From contig JBEULC010000005.1 of assembly GCA_045504435.1 (NCBI GenBank), forward strand, positions 124,001 through 188,000: a DNA stretch of 64,000 bases. Reading direction: 5' to 3'. This DNA comes from JBEULC01 sp045504435 (GTDB lineage Bacteria; Pseudomonadota; Alphaproteobacteria; WRAU01; Hepatincolaceae). This document shows positions 18,660-29,316 of the stretch, one piece after another. Each line of letters begins with the position of its first letter. The stretch's first letter is position 1. Below the pieces are notes generated by a model. That model was not told where the DNA came from, ran no database searches, and saw nothing but the letters and a program-made list of their open reading frames with translations. The position numbers and the translations under genes were made by a program.

Positions 18660-21600
18660 TTATTTTACATCCTGCTGGGTTGAACTATCTGACATATTTT
18701 CCTTATTATCTACACTTTCTTTAGCAGTTTCTGCTTTATTAAAGAAAGAATACTCTAAATTATTTAGCGTACCTTTAATACTGCTATTAAATTGCACAAT
18801 ATTACGTTTATTATTAGTATTACCCAAAATATCTCTAATTATAGGAGCATTTGAAATTAAATTATTCGCCCCCCAAATAGGGATTAACTTACCGTTTAAA
18901 TGTAAATACTTTTTAGAATAATCCAAATATCCTGAAAATTTTCCTCCAAAGAAGTTTCCAATTAGATTTAGTTTCTCCACATCAAAATAACTATTGGTGC
19001 CTTTAAATTTCACCACCGCGCTACCAAAGCTAACACCTGCATTAAAATTAGATAATATAATATCACCTTTACTAATCATATTATATTGATTGGTTTCAGG
19101 ATCAAATTGATCATATAAAGTAATATTACTTTCTAAATCACCATTTTTAATTCTGTTAGATAATTTAAAAAATTCCAAAATATAACCAAGATTATAGATT
19201 TTAGAACCCAAAATCTTAGTTTCATTATCATATAAAATAGTGCTTTGTTTCTTAGAATTAGCATAACCTGAAAAATCTAATAATTTAATTTTATTATTAT
19301 TAACGTTTAATGTTAGCCCAAGATTTCTAATTACGTAATTATTAGATACAACCCGCTGTAATTTAATATCTAAATTATAGTTTTTAATTTTTTGGTTTTG
19401 TTGCTCCTTAACTTCTTGCTTAAATTCTTGAGGTAAAATAATATGAGCGGGCACAGGGGTAGAATTTTGCCCATTATTATTGCCAGAATTTACTGCATCT
19501 TCATTTTGGATATAATTACTTAAAAAACTTGTAATGTCTAGACTTCTTCCCCTTAAAAAAATGTATAGTACTTCAGCTCCATATAATATTTTACCATTAA
19601 AATTATTCCTATCACCTAGCTCAAATTTAGAAAAGTAGATTTCAGTTAACTCAGGTTTAGGGCTAATATGCATATTACTATTTATGTTATCGCCTTTAAT
19701 GATAATGTTTTCGATGTCTTTAATTATATGCTGCTCATCAAAAACTATCTTTCCTCCTATAGTTAACTCCTCGCCCGCAGCTTTTTTAAAGTTAAAAATA
19801 TTAAGATTAATGTTAGAATTTGCCAAAGCAACTTCAAAGGTTAAAGCATTATTTCTATTATCATAAAAATAATCTAAGCTAATTTTGGCTTCTCCTTGCA
19901 CATAATCTTTAAAATATGATCTACTAATATCAAGCTTTTCAAGATCTTGCACTTTAAATTTATCAAAATTGATAAATAAATGGAACACTTTGTTTTTTAA
20001 ATCTTGCCAAGAGTATAAAATATTAAGCTCGGCCTGGTTTTCTAGATACTCTAAATCACCTAAAAGGTTTAAAACATCATTTTCTATTTTAAGCGAAAAA
20101 TTGCCCTTATTAACATCTTGATCTTTAAAAGCTTTATTATAAACCACATCTTGTAGCTTCATATTAACTTTAGGAGTTATAATTTTTTCATTATCAAAAT
20201 CATATAATAAAGATAAATTTCCTTGGGCCTCCCCTTGAAAATTATCAAGATTTAATTTATTTCCGCTAATTAAATCAAACACTTCATTATCAAGATACCG
20301 TAAGCCATTACTGATATCAGATTCTAAAGCCAAATCTATTCCTATACCTAACTGGTAGCCTTCTTGAGGGTCAAAATCATAAAATAATATATTACCTTTA
20401 TCCGAATATATGCCCCCTGAGGCAGCCTTATCATAAGAAATATTTAATTGATTTAAATCATAATCTAAAATTACAAAATTACTGCTAACGTTTGGTAAAC
20501 CCTTAAGATAAGTGATATTTACATCATTAAAAGAGGATTTACCGGCAAATTTAGTTATAGTAAAATCCCCTTCTTTGATTAAAAATGACGCAGAAATATC
20601 TGTTTTAAGGGCATGAGCTTCTTGGATATTGGTGATTACCCATTTCTTAATCTCTGGGTAAAACTCCTTAGGCCAACTGGCTTTAATATAAGGAAGCTTT
20701 AAATTTTCCCCTTCTACATTTAACTCAAACAATTTTTTATAATCTGGCTGATTAGTAAAAGCAATTTTTAACAATGCCTTATTTTTATCACTTTCAACCA
20801 CTACATTAGAAAATTCCATATCATAATTATGTAAATTGATTTTACCTACCGCCGATACTTTATTTAAAAGTAAATTAGAGCCCAGTGCCTTAACCGCCAC
20901 TCTATTATTATTGGCAAAATTTAAATTTAAGTTTTGTACATGTAATATATTATCTTTCGAAGAATACTTAATAGTTGAGGTAAAGTTTTTTAATATTAAA
21001 GGCTTACTCAATAATTTTTTATAAGTTATTCTACCATCTTCCAAACTAACTTCTCCCCCTACTTCATGAATATCAGTTTTAAAATTATAATTATAAGTAA
21101 ATTTTAAAGAAGCTGGTAAATTAGTTAAAGTTAGTTGTTTAGAATACTTGCCTAATAAACCTTGTTTTTGTATCTCTCCTAGGTTGATTTTAGAAATATT
21201 CATAGTAGCTTTAATTTTATTATCAGTTCCTAAAGAGGCAGAAAAACTAAAATCACCAGGTAGTTCTACCTGATTATTTAAAACTATTGCTAATTGTATA
21301 TTAGCCACAATATTTTGCCTATCTCTGATCGTAGCGTTGTCTATATTAAAAATTAAAGGGAGAGTTTTTTGAGGAACTAGTACAAAAGTAGAATTAGTGA
21401 TTACTATTTCATCTAAATTTTTAAGGATATCGTTATTTTTTTTTCTCTCTTGAATAAAACCATAAATGTCTTTGGTTTTATAAAACTTGGAAGATTCATA
21501 AATGTCACGCAAAGACGGTGATCTACTAACAGTTTTTTGGCTAGAAGGCTCTAAAGTTTTTTCTTTAATTTCTATATTATATTTACCATTTTCTTCTATT

Positions 21601-22082
21601 CCGATTATATCTAAACCTTTAACATAGATTTTTCTTATATCTAGTTTATTTTCTTTAATAAAGCTTACTAAAGAGAAATAAATTCCTAGCTCTGCTAAAT
21701 CTAAGGTAGAGCTATGGTTGATATACTTGGCATTTTTAATTAATACCATAGGACGGTTTAAGTTATAATTCCAAGATAAAGAAATACTGCCTAAAACTAA
21801 AGAACTTTCTTCAGGAAAATAAGAAGGATAAGAGCTATAAATTTTAGCTTTTAAAAATTTAGTAGCAAAAGGTATAGGCAATTCTAATAAAATGTAATAA
21901 AGAAATAAAATTAATAATCCTATCAAAAATAAGATAAAATTATTGATAAAAGAAAAAATTTTTCCTAATTTACTTTTAGGTGCTTTATTGGAGCCTTTAG
22001 GTTTTTCTTCTATAACTTCTACAGCTTCATCTTTCCTAATTTTTTGCTCTTCTAGACTATTATTTTTACTACCCTTTTCCAC
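18660..22082 (-). CDS. YhdP/AsmA-like (DUF3971) inner-membrane-anchored envelope protein
   Basis: An 1140-residue protein with one N-terminal transmembrane segment (about residues 43-66) after an acidic/lysine-rich cytosolic leader, then a long periplasmic region of repeated beta-strands. The C-terminal portion (ISKGDIILSNFNAGVSFGSAVVKFKG ... GKLIPIW, shown here in shortened form) resembles the AsmA-like C-terminal domain. Relatives (YhdP, TamB, AsmA) form hydrophobic grooves and are implicated in phospholipid transport to the outer membrane. The start is GTG at 22082 with AAGAGA upstream. An internal Asn/Gln-rich linker lies near residue 870. Assignment to YhdP rather than AsmA proper is by length and domain style. 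Confidence 0.75.
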   Translation of the reverse strand: MEKGSKNNSLEEQKIRKDEAVEVIEEKPKGSNKAPKSKLGKIFSFINNFILFLIGLLILFLYYILLELPIPFATKFLKAKIYSSYPSYFPEESSLVLGSISLSWNYNLNRPMVLIKNAKYINHSSTLDLAELGIYFSLVSFIKENKLDIRKIYVKGLDIIGIEENGKYNIEIKEKTLEPSSQKTVSRSPSLRDIYESSKFYKTKDIYGFIQERKKNNDILKNLDEIVITNSTFVLVPQKTLPLIFNIDNATIRDRQNIVANIQLAIVLNNQVELPGDFSFSASLGTDNKIKATMNISKINLGEIQKQGLLGKYSKQLTLTNLPASLKFTYNYNFKTDIHEVGGEVSLEDGRITYKKLLSKPLILKNFTSTIKYSSKDNILHVQNLNLNFANNNRVAVKALGSNLLLNKVSAVGKINLHNYDMEFSNVVVESDKNKALLKIAFTNQPDYKKLFELNVEGENLKLPYIKASWPKEFYPEIKKWVITNIQEAHALKTDISASFLIKEGDFTITKFAGKSSFNDVNITYLKGLPNVSSNFVILDYDLNQLNISYDKAASGGIYSDKGNILFYDFDPQEGYQLGIGIDLALESDISNGLRYLDNEVFDLISGNKLNLDNFQGEAQGNLSLLYDFDNEKIITPKVNMKLQDVVYNKAFKDQDVNKGNFSLKIENDVLNLLGDLEYLENQAELNILYSWQDLKNKVFHLFINFDKFKVQDLEKLDISRSYFKDYVQGEAKISLDYFYDNRNNALTFEVALANSNINLNIFNFKKAAGEELTIGGKIVFDEQHIIKDIENIIIKGDNINSNMHISPKPELTEIYFSKFELGDRNNFNGKILYGAEVLYIFLRGRSLDITSFLSNYIQNEDAVNSGNNNGQNSTPVPAHIILPQEFKQEVKEQQNQKIKNYNLDIKLQRVVSNNYVIRNLGLTLNVNNNKIKLLDFSGYANSKKQSTILYDNETKILGSKIYNLGYILEFFKLSNRIKNGDLESNITLYDQFDPETNQYNMISKGDIILSNFNAGVSFGSAVVKFKGTNSYFDVEKLNLIGNFFGGKFSGYLDYSKKYLHLNGKLIPIWGANNLISNAPIIRDILGNTNNKRNIVQFNSSIKGTLNNLEYSFFNKAETAKESVDNKENMSDSSTQQDVK

Positions 22083-22142
22083 AATATATCTCTTTTTATT
22101 AAAATCTATGGATTAATAACTATGATATCACCTATTTTGTTA

Positions 22143-23252
22143 TTATGCTATAACATTGGATAAGTAGCTGATTATAAAATCATCTATTTTGCCATCTAAA
22201 ACAGCTTTAGGGTTAAATGATTCAAGGGATGTTCTATGATCCTTTACTAAATTATAAGGATGCAATATATAAGATCTAATTTGACTGCCAAAATCTATAG
22301 CTTGTTTTTTATCGTGCAAATCCTTTTTATCTTGTTGGCGCTTTTGTAAGCCAACGCTATGGATTTTTGCCTTTAATAAAGAAAGCGCAGTTTGCTTATT
22401 TTTATGTTGAGATCTTTCAGCCTGGCAGCTTACTACAATGCCCGTTGGAATATGGGTAATACGTACTGCACTGTCAGTAGTATTAACGTGCTGACCGCCT
22501 GCCCCTGAAGCTCTAAAGGTATCTATTTTTAAAGATTTATCTTCAAAAATAATATTTTCATTAGTATCCACCTCAGCATATACTGAAATAGCCACAAAGC
22601 TAGTATGTCTTTTACCATCGGCATTAAAGGGAGAAAGCCTCACCAAGCGATGGACTCCTGATTCAGCTTTCAGCCATCCATAAGCATATTCACCCTCTAT
22701 TTTTAGTACCACAGATTTTAAACCAGCAATTTCGGCTTTATTTTCATCTACAATATTTACTTTAAATTTATGCATATCACACCATTTTATATACATACGT
22801 AATAACATACTAGCAAAATCCTGGGAATCTGCTCCCCCTGAACCAGCATGGATTTCTAAATAGCAACTATTTTTATCATCTTCGGTATCAAATAAAATTT
22901 TAACCTTTTCCTTTTGAATTTTTGAATATAAATCTTGGGCTTCTTGCAATACTAAATGGTGTAAAGAAGCATCAGATTCATATCCACTTGAAGTAGAAAG
23001 CTCAATTAATTCTTTTTGTTTATTAAGAATGTTTTCAAAATTTTCTAACTGATTTTTTAAATCACTATAATTTTTTAAAACCAATTTGGCTTTATTGGCA
23101 TCTTTCCAAAGCTCAGGATTATTGGTGCTAATTTCATAATTAGCTAAGCTTTTTAACAAGGCCTCTTTATCTGTTTTCTTTTTTAAAATTGAGATAGAAG
23201 AGTTTATTTCATATAAAATATTATCCAGTTTTTGTGAATCTAGATTTATCAA
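22143..23252 (-). CDS. prfB: Peptide chain release factor 2
   Basis: A 369-residue class I release factor that ends translation at UGA and UAA. The SPF anticodon-like tripeptide is in RLSPFNADG (about residue 207), and the catalytic GGQ is in GAGGQHVN (about 253). The gene is continuous: the programmed +1 frameshift found near codon 25 of many bacterial prfB genes is absent. The best start is TTG at 23252 with AAGG eight bases upstream. No ATG fits the N-terminus. SPF rather than a PxT motif separates it from RF1. Confidence 0.95.
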   Translation of the reverse strand: MINLDSQKLDNILYEINSSISILKKKTDKEALLKSLANYEISTNNPELWKDANKAKLVLKNYSDLKNQLENFENILNKQKELIELSTSSGYESDASLHHLVLQEAQDLYSKIQKEKVKILFDTEDDKNSCYLEIHAGSGGADSQDFASMLLRMYIKWCDMHKFKVNIVDENKAEIAGLKSVVLKIEGEYAYGWLKAESGVHRLVRLSPFNADGKRHTSFVAISVYAEVDTNENIIFEDKSLKIDTFRASGAGGQHVNTTDSAVRITHIPTGIVVSCQAERSQHKNKQTALSLLKAKIHSVGLQKRQQDKKDLHDKKQAIDFGSQIRSYILHPYNLVKDHRTSLESFNPKAVLDGKIDDFIISYLSNVIA

Positions 23253-23363
23253 AGTTTATACCTTATTTATTAAAAAAGATGCCCATATATTTAGTATATA
23301 AATAAATATAGACAAACTATGTAAATATTAAAATATTATTATAATTAAAAACTAAGCAGTATT

Positions 23364-26300
23364 TTAGTAAATCCCGTCATTTTCATCTTCAATAAGCACA
23401 GGTTTATTATTAAGCTGAGGAACCGTATTCCCTAGCTCATCCAAAACCACTTCATCCTTAAAAGGCTCTAATATAGACCCCTCTTTTCCTGGGTTAGAAG
23501 GCTTACCTGTTTGATAATCTACCCAAACCATATTTATACCTTTAGGAGTCCTAAAAGGCAGAGATTCTCTACCTTTTATTGCATTTCTAAGAAAGTTCGC
23601 TACAATAGGAACCGCTAAACTTGAACCTTCTTCATTAGTTCCTAAAGTTTTAGGATTATCAGCCCCTATGTATACTCCCACTACTAAATCAGGTGTAAAT
23701 CCTATAAACCACCCATCTTTAACCTCATTAGTAGTACCCGTTTTGCCCCCAATATTATAACCTGCAATCTTTGCTCTTCTTCCGGAACCTCTTTGAACTA
23801 CTCCTTGCAAAAGGTTAACAATTATAAAAGCATCTTTTTCATCTACTAAAGTTTCCCTGTTATCTTCTAACTCAGGAGGTAATTGATCTTCCCAAGGTAT
23901 ATTATTACAAGCTATACATGCCCTATTATCCCTTTTATAAATTATATTACCATCTTTATCCTGAACTAAATTCACCAAATTAGGAGTAATATTTTTTCCT
24001 CCATTAACTAAAATCGCATAAGCCCTTACCATCTTTAACAATGTGGTTTCTTTGGAGCCAATAACTTCTGAAAGATTATCTAAAGGGGTATCATACACCT
24101 CTAATTTCATAGCTAAAGCGGAGATAGGTGATAAACCAATTTCTCTTCCTAAGCGCAAGGTAGGTAAATTTCTTGAGTACTCTATAGCACTTCTTAAAGT
24201 TACATATCCCTTATATTCGCCGGCTCCTGAACTATTCTTCGGTCGGTAAGAAATCCCTGTAAGATCATTATCTATCACTACAGGTGCATCTAATATTTGA
24301 TCTGCTCCTGTATATCCTTCTTGAATTGCTGCTAAGTAAACAAAAGTTTTAAAAGCTGAACCAGGTTGCCTTAGGGCTTGAGTAGCGCGATTAAATTGGC
24401 TTTCTAAAAAAGAGTAACCGCCTTGCATAGCTAAAATATCACCGGTTTGAGGATTCATTGCTATAATAGCGCCATTAATCTCAGGAATTTGTCTTAAATA
24501 CCAATTGTTATTAACGTTTTCTACTATAATAATGTCTTTATTTTGCAATATTATATTTAAGTCCTTAAGCTCAGGCGTGGTATCAAAAGGTTTAGCCCAT
24601 TTATTATCATCTAAATTTAGCTTTACCATTGAGCCATCAATCAACCCTATTTCAGCAGATGTTGGCCCTAAATTAACCACAATACCTACCCGCCAAGGAT
24701 ACACTATAAATTTATTTTTATTGGCAGTTTCATTTTGATTTAAAATATTTAGCCATACCGGTAACTTATTGGATCCCATTGTTTTGAGATTTACTGGTCC
24801 CTTGTCAACCTTTGGGATTCCCTTAACTACTGCTCCTTTAGAGCTAGCCGCTTGAACATTCAACCCTTCATTATCATAATATGCTTCCTCAGATTGTTTG
24901 CTATCAGTTTGCTCTAAGGTTAAATCCTCTCTATATAAGGGGCCTCTATATCCTCTTCTTCTATCATAACTTAAAATGCCTGACCTTAAAGTCTCATAAG
25001 CATAATCTTGATATTGATAATTTATAGTGGTTTTAACAATCAAACCTCCATTATATAAACCCTCATAATTAAATTTACGAATAAGATCTTTCCTGATTTC
25101 TTCAGCTGCATAATTAGTTTTAATGGTTTTAACATTAGTGCGCTCTTGAATAGTAATATTCTCAGAAATTGCCAGTTGAGCATCTAAGGCATTAATTTTG
25201 CCATTATCTAGCATCCTGCTTATAACCCAATCTCTTCTGATTTTAGCTTGTTTATAATTGTACTGTGGATCATATTTGGCGGGACCTTTAGGTAAGGCTG
25301 CTAATAAAGCTGCTTCTGCAATAGTGAGTTCAGTAATCGGCTTACCAAAATAATTTAAAGAAGCTGTAGCTACTCCATAAGAACCTTTACCTAAATATAT
25401 TTCATTTAAATACAATTCTAAAATATGATCTTTACTATAATTATTTTCAATTTTTTTAGTTAATACCGCTTCTCTAAATTTTCTTTTAAGAGTTTTCTGA
25501 TTACTTAATAAAAAATTTTTAGCTACTTGCTGGGTAATGGTAGAAGCACCTTCTAAGCTGTTAGCTTTTCCGAGTAGGTAAGAAAAATTATGCATCATTG
25601 CTCTAGCTAAGCCGCCATAATCAAAACCTTTATGAGTATAAAAATTTTTATCTTCTGCAGAAATAAAAGCTTCTTTAACAATTTTAGGAATGTAATTAAT
25701 ATTAATAAAGGTTCGCTTCTCAGTAGCAAATTCAGAAATTATATAACTATCTGCAGAGTAAATCCTAGTAGTTAAAGCAGGCGCGTATTTTGCAAGTATC
25801 CTATAATCAGGAAGGTCCCACGAAAAATACACAATAACGCTGCTAAAGGCTATAAAAAGTAAAATTGCTACTTTAAGAAGTTTATTTTTTATAGTGGATT
25901 TTTTTTTAGGAAATTTTTCTTTAAACCCTTTTACTTTAGCTTTCTTACCAACCGCTACTTCATTTTGCTGCTCCTGTTGTTTTAAAAGATTATTGCGTTT
26001 GTCTAAATAAGTTTTGATATTCTCAATTTTTTCACTTTTAAGATTACCTTGTTTAAATCCATAAGATGCATTAGCAGCTTGGGTACTCTTAGAAGTTTGA
26101 GATACTGATAAGGGCTCTTCATTTGTTTGAGAGCTAATATTAGATTTTTTATTTACTCTATCTACTTGCAATATATTAGAAAGGCGCTCTAAGCTTTCAG
26201 AGCCAATCATCTTATCCTTAGATAGCTCTGCTTGATCCTTAAAAGAATCTTGCTGGATTTTAGCAGCAAGATTAATAGGATAAATCTGCTGACTTTGCTT

Positions 26301-26909
26301 GTTATTTTGTCTTTTAGGGTCTAAATGATCTGGGATTTGATTATTTAATGGATTATTTAATAATTGGATATTTTGTAACAGCTTATTTTTTCGCTGATTA
26401 TTTTGCTGGCTATCCAAAAGATTAGTTTGTAAGTAATCAATTAAATGCTCCCCTTGTATATTTTTTTGTGAGCTTTTAGTAGATACGCTATTGGGATTAA
26501 AGTTATGACGATATATATTAGGGAGTTTTAAATCATCAGCTTGGTACTTTGATAAATTGCTATCTAAAGAATTACCCTCAAGATTAACTTTTTCTATCTC
26601 CAAAAATGCCCCAGGAAGCTTATTTAAATCTGCATTTTGATTTAAATTATCAATTTGATTTTCTTGAGAGTCTTTATGTTGAAATCTTTTGGTAAGCTCT
26701 TTATTAGAATTTTTAGAAAAAACTATGGTGCTATTAGAAAAGTCTTTAAAAGAATGTACAGATTTAGATTTTTTTCCTTTTTTGTTAAAAGCTCTTAGTA
26801 AAATCTTAGCGCAAGCTAGAGTCATATATTTAATTTCTCTAACTAAATATATAAAACTATCACTAATAACGCCCAAAACCTCTTTAAATAATTTTAAAAT
26901 ACTTTTCAT
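23364..26909 (-). CDS. mrcA: Bifunctional penicillin-binding protein 1A with long cytosolic extension
   Basis: An 1181-residue class A PBP that polymerises and crosslinks peptidoglycan. A transmembrane helix lies at about residues 346-366. The glycosyltransferase domain shows SAEDKNFYTHKG (catalytic Glu, about 420) and EGASTITQQVAKN. The transpeptidase has the nucleophile in GSAFKTF (about 849), the SxN motif in YSRNLP, and KTGT (about 1056). The first 340 residues are unusual: a basic amphipathic start, then Gln/Asn/Ser/Lys-rich low-complexity sequence predicted to be cytosolic and disordered. Typical PBP1a proteins have a cytosolic tail of only tens of residues and total about 850. Confidence 0.93.
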   Translation of the reverse strand: MKSILKLFKEVLGVISDSFIYLVREIKYMTLACAKILLRAFNKKGKKSKSVHSFKDFSNSTIVFSKNSNKELTKRFQHKDSQENQIDNLNQNADLNKLPGAFLEIEKVNLEGNSLDSNLSKYQADDLKLPNIYRHNFNPNSVSTKSSQKNIQGEHLIDYLQTNLLDSQQNNQRKNKLLQNIQLLNNPLNNQIPDHLDPKRQNNKQSQQIYPINLAAKIQQDSFKDQAELSKDKMIGSESLERLSNILQVDRVNKKSNISSQTNEEPLSVSQTSKSTQAANASYGFKQGNLKSEKIENIKTYLDKRNNLLKQQEQQNEVAVGKKAKVKGFKEKFPKKKSTIKNKLLKVAILLFIAFSSVIVYFSWDLPDYRILAKYAPALTTRIYSADSYIISEFATEKRTFININYIPKIVKEAFISAEDKNFYTHKGFDYGGLARAMMHNFSYLLGKANSLEGASTITQQVAKNFLLSNQKTLKRKFREAVLTKKIENNYSKDHILELYLNEIYLGKGSYGVATASLNYFGKPITELTIAEAALLAALPKGPAKYDPQYNYKQAKIRRDWVISRMLDNGKINALDAQLAISENITIQERTNVKTIKTNYAAEEIRKDLIRKFNYEGLYNGGLIVKTTINYQYQDYAYETLRSGILSYDRRRGYRGPLYREDLTLEQTDSKQSEEAYYDNEGLNVQAASSKGAVVKGIPKVDKGPVNLKTMGSNKLPVWLNILNQNETANKNKFIVYPWRVGIVVNLGPTSAEIGLIDGSMVKLNLDDNKWAKPFDTTPELKDLNIILQNKDIIIVENVNNNWYLRQIPEINGAIIAMNPQTGDILAMQGGYSFLESQFNRATQALRQPGSAFKTFVYLAAIQEGYTGADQILDAPVVIDNDLTGISYRPKNSSGAGEYKGYVTLRSAIEYSRNLPTLRLGREIGLSPISALAMKLEVYDTPLDNLSEVIGSKETTLLKMVRAYAILVNGGKNITPNLVNLVQDKDGNIIYKRDNRACIACNNIPWEDQLPPELEDNRETLVDEKDAFIIVNLLQGVVQRGSGRRAKIAGYNIGGKTGTTNEVKDGWFIGFTPDLVVGVYIGADNPKTLGTNEEGSSLAVPIVANFLRNAIKGRESLPFRTPKGINMVWVDYQTGKPSNPGKEGSILEPFKDEVVLDELGNTVPQLNNKPVLIEDENDGIY

Positions 26910-27084
26910 TAATTTAAATTTATCATTTATTTAATACAAATTCCTTATTTTAAAGCAGACTTATTTCTATATTTGCCACCATTTTATAGCTATATCGCTC
27001 CTTCTTTTAATCCTTTTGCAATTTTTTTTACGCTGTTAGTAGATAATCACCTAATTTTAAATTTATTTTTACTTGTACCTTAAA

Positions 27085-28845
27085 TTACTGACTAGGGGTT
27101 AATGATTGAAGCACCCCACTAATATCTTTTGGCACAAAATTAGGAATGTTTACCAATAAGTTCTTTTCCCATAAGTAAGATTGAATCCCTACTGATAAAG
27201 ATTGCGCAATTTCATTTTTATAATTTTGATCTTTAAAATTATTAATATCTTCTTGATTGGATAAAAAGCCTAATTCTATTAATATAGAGGGCACATTAGG
27301 TACTTTCAATACCGCAAATCCTGCTGATCTTAAAGGATTAGGCAAAATTTTAATATTTTCTGCTGCTTTTTTGATAATTTCTTTCCCTAAAACTATAGAT
27401 TCATTAACTTTTACTCTTTGGGATAAGCTAATGAGTATTTTATTTACATCCTCATATTCTTTAGTTACATCTATGCCCGCAATTACATCTGATTTATTCG
27501 CATTATTTGCTAATAATTGGGTTTGCGCATCTGAGGCATTATCAGATAAAGTATAAACAGAGAGGCCAGCAGAAGTATTATTGGCCTCTGATTTATCCGC
27601 ATGTAAAGAGACAAAAACATTTGCCTTAAGATCCTGTGCCCATAAGACTCTATCTTTAAGTGGTACATAATAATCCCCTCTACGACTTAAAACTACTGAT
27701 ATTTCTTTATTTGCCTCTAATTTTTCTTTGAGCATTAAGGCTACAGCTAAAGTAATCTCTTTTTCCACCAATTCTTCAGCAATTGCCCCAGGATCTTTGC
27801 CTCCATGACCAGGATCTAAAAATACTATTACTTTACGATTTTCATGATCATTAATTGGGGCAGGATAAATAGCTTCAGATAAATGTTTTTTTACCTGAAC
27901 GTTTTCAACGTTACCTCTTCTTTGCTCTTTGGCAATTTGATTATTAGTTTCCGCAATTTGGGCTATTTCTTTAAGTACCCCTGTATCCTTAGTAAATGCT
28001 ATAGAATTAGAAGAAATAACAGCATTACCTACAGAATTTAATGAAACCTCAATGATAAAATCATAGGCATTAGCTCCTACTTGTAAAACGTAGGCTTTAT
28101 TTAAAGAAATTGGCCTGCCTAAATCTGCCACCACGCGAAAAACGTTTTTAGAGGGATTTCCATACCTAAATCCTTGAATCATAGTTACTGGAACCTTTTT
28201 TCTTACTTCATCATTCGCAGCAGCCCAGGCGTAAGGCATTGGTATATCTATCATTAATCTAAAAGGAAAATTTAAGATCTTTACATCAGCCATAAAAGCG
28301 CGATTAACCCTAAAAATAATATTAACTACCCCATTATTTTGAAATACTGTTCTTACATCTAAAATAGAGCCTAAGGGTTTTTGGTAAATGCTATAATCAA
28401 TACCATCTTTATCTACTTGATTCTGTACCTTTGGGTTTTTATTCAGTAGATCTCCACCTACACCTTCCCCTTCTACAGCCTCGGACTTTTGATTAGCCTC
28501 TGGATTTTCCCTCGTTCCTGGCGTTAAAGTATCAGTTAAATTAGCCTCAATAGTAGGGGTGGAAGCGCTATTTATGGAGAAATTATTATTTGCGGCATTA
28601 TTAGTGGCAGCTTTAGGTAGAACGATTTGTCTATTGGGCCTCGTATTTCCTGGAGGACGTGTAATGGCTGTAGGTTGAACGGTTTGGTTATTAGCTCCCG
28701 GTATAATAGCTGTAGAGCCATTTCCTGATATAGGGCTAGTATCCGAGTTTATTGGGACTTCTGCGGCATACACCATGCTATTAATACTAAAGTAAAGCGC
28801 TAACGCTATTAATAAGATCACTTTTTTAGAAAAGTTCAATTTCAT
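27085..28845 (-). CDS. amiC: N-acetylmuramoyl-L-alanine amidase (AmiC-type, AMIN + Amidase_3)
   Basis: A 586-residue exported, zinc-dependent amidase that cleaves septal peptidoglycan during cell separation. The signal peptide is residues 1-27 (cleavage after VYA). An Asn/Pro/Thr-rich linker runs to about 150, and an AMIN domain at about 155-265 (SILDVRTVFQNNGVVNIIF) targets it to the cell wall. The Amidase_3 domain at about 340-565 has zinc ligands in DPGHGGKDPG, the Glu in LVEKEITLA and the His in VSLHADKS. The catalytic Glu is in IELGFLSN. AmiA/B/C cannot be told apart with certainty; the AMIN domain favours AmiB/AmiC. Confidence 0.93.
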   Translation of the reverse strand: MKLNFSKKVILLIALALYFSINSMVYAAEVPINSDTSPISGNGSTAIIPGANNQTVQPTAITRPPGNTRPNRQIVLPKAATNNAANNNFSINSASTPTIEANLTDTLTPGTRENPEANQKSEAVEGEGVGGDLLNKNPKVQNQVDKDGIDYSIYQKPLGSILDVRTVFQNNGVVNIIFRVNRAFMADVKILNFPFRLMIDIPMPYAWAAANDEVRKKVPVTMIQGFRYGNPSKNVFRVVADLGRPISLNKAYVLQVGANAYDFIIEVSLNSVGNAVISSNSIAFTKDTGVLKEIAQIAETNNQIAKEQRRGNVENVQVKKHLSEAIYPAPINDHENRKVIVFLDPGHGGKDPGAIAEELVEKEITLAVALMLKEKLEANKEISVVLSRRGDYYVPLKDRVLWAQDLKANVFVSLHADKSEANNTSAGLSVYTLSDNASDAQTQLLANNANKSDVIAGIDVTKEYEDVNKILISLSQRVKVNESIVLGKEIIKKAAENIKILPNPLRSAGFAVLKVPNVPSILIELGFLSNQEDINNFKDQNYKNEIAQSLSVGIQSYLWEKNLLVNIPNFVPKDISGVLQSLTPSQ

Positions 28846-29316
28846 ATGTTATCTTTTACTTGAAGTTAATATTTTAGATAAATTTATAAAGCAAGAGGGC
28901 TGGTTCAAAAAATATTTTACCACTTTATACTTTGTACTAATAACATTATAATAAATTATTTCTATAATAAAAATAATTTATTTAAATCTTCTTTATCTTA
29001 TTGCCGATAATGAAGTATAATCTTTTTAATTACTATTACTTTTTAATTAAATACCAATAAGCTAATTGAGATAATATATTAAGAAATTTGCAGCTAAAAT
29101 TAGTACGCAAGCTCATATATTATAAACAATATTAGTAATTATTTAAGATAATAAATTTTTTTAAACTTGTTTTAGCAACTTTAGTAAAACCCTAGAGGGT
29201 TAAAGTATAGTTAAACCAGCTAAAAATACTAATAAAACTTTAATTAAAATTAGTAAATATAATAATTTAATATCACCAAACCACTACTTTAAAATGAATT
29301 ACGAGGAAATAACACA
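28846..29316. other. Intergenic region between divergent amidase gene and rne
   Basis: This 471 bp region should carry both divergent promoters and an rne leader, but I see no hexamer pair good enough to call. A short palindromic stem (AACCCT/AGGGTT, near 29191-29204) lies about 110 bp upstream of rne. A ribosome site (GAGGAAA) precedes its ATG. RNase E leaders are often autoregulatory, but nothing here proves that. Confidence 0.4.

Noticed and set aside
22143..23252. Reassigned UGA codons in this genome
   Set aside because: RF2 is intact, rnr ends at TGA, and no coding frame here requires TGA to be read as Trp.
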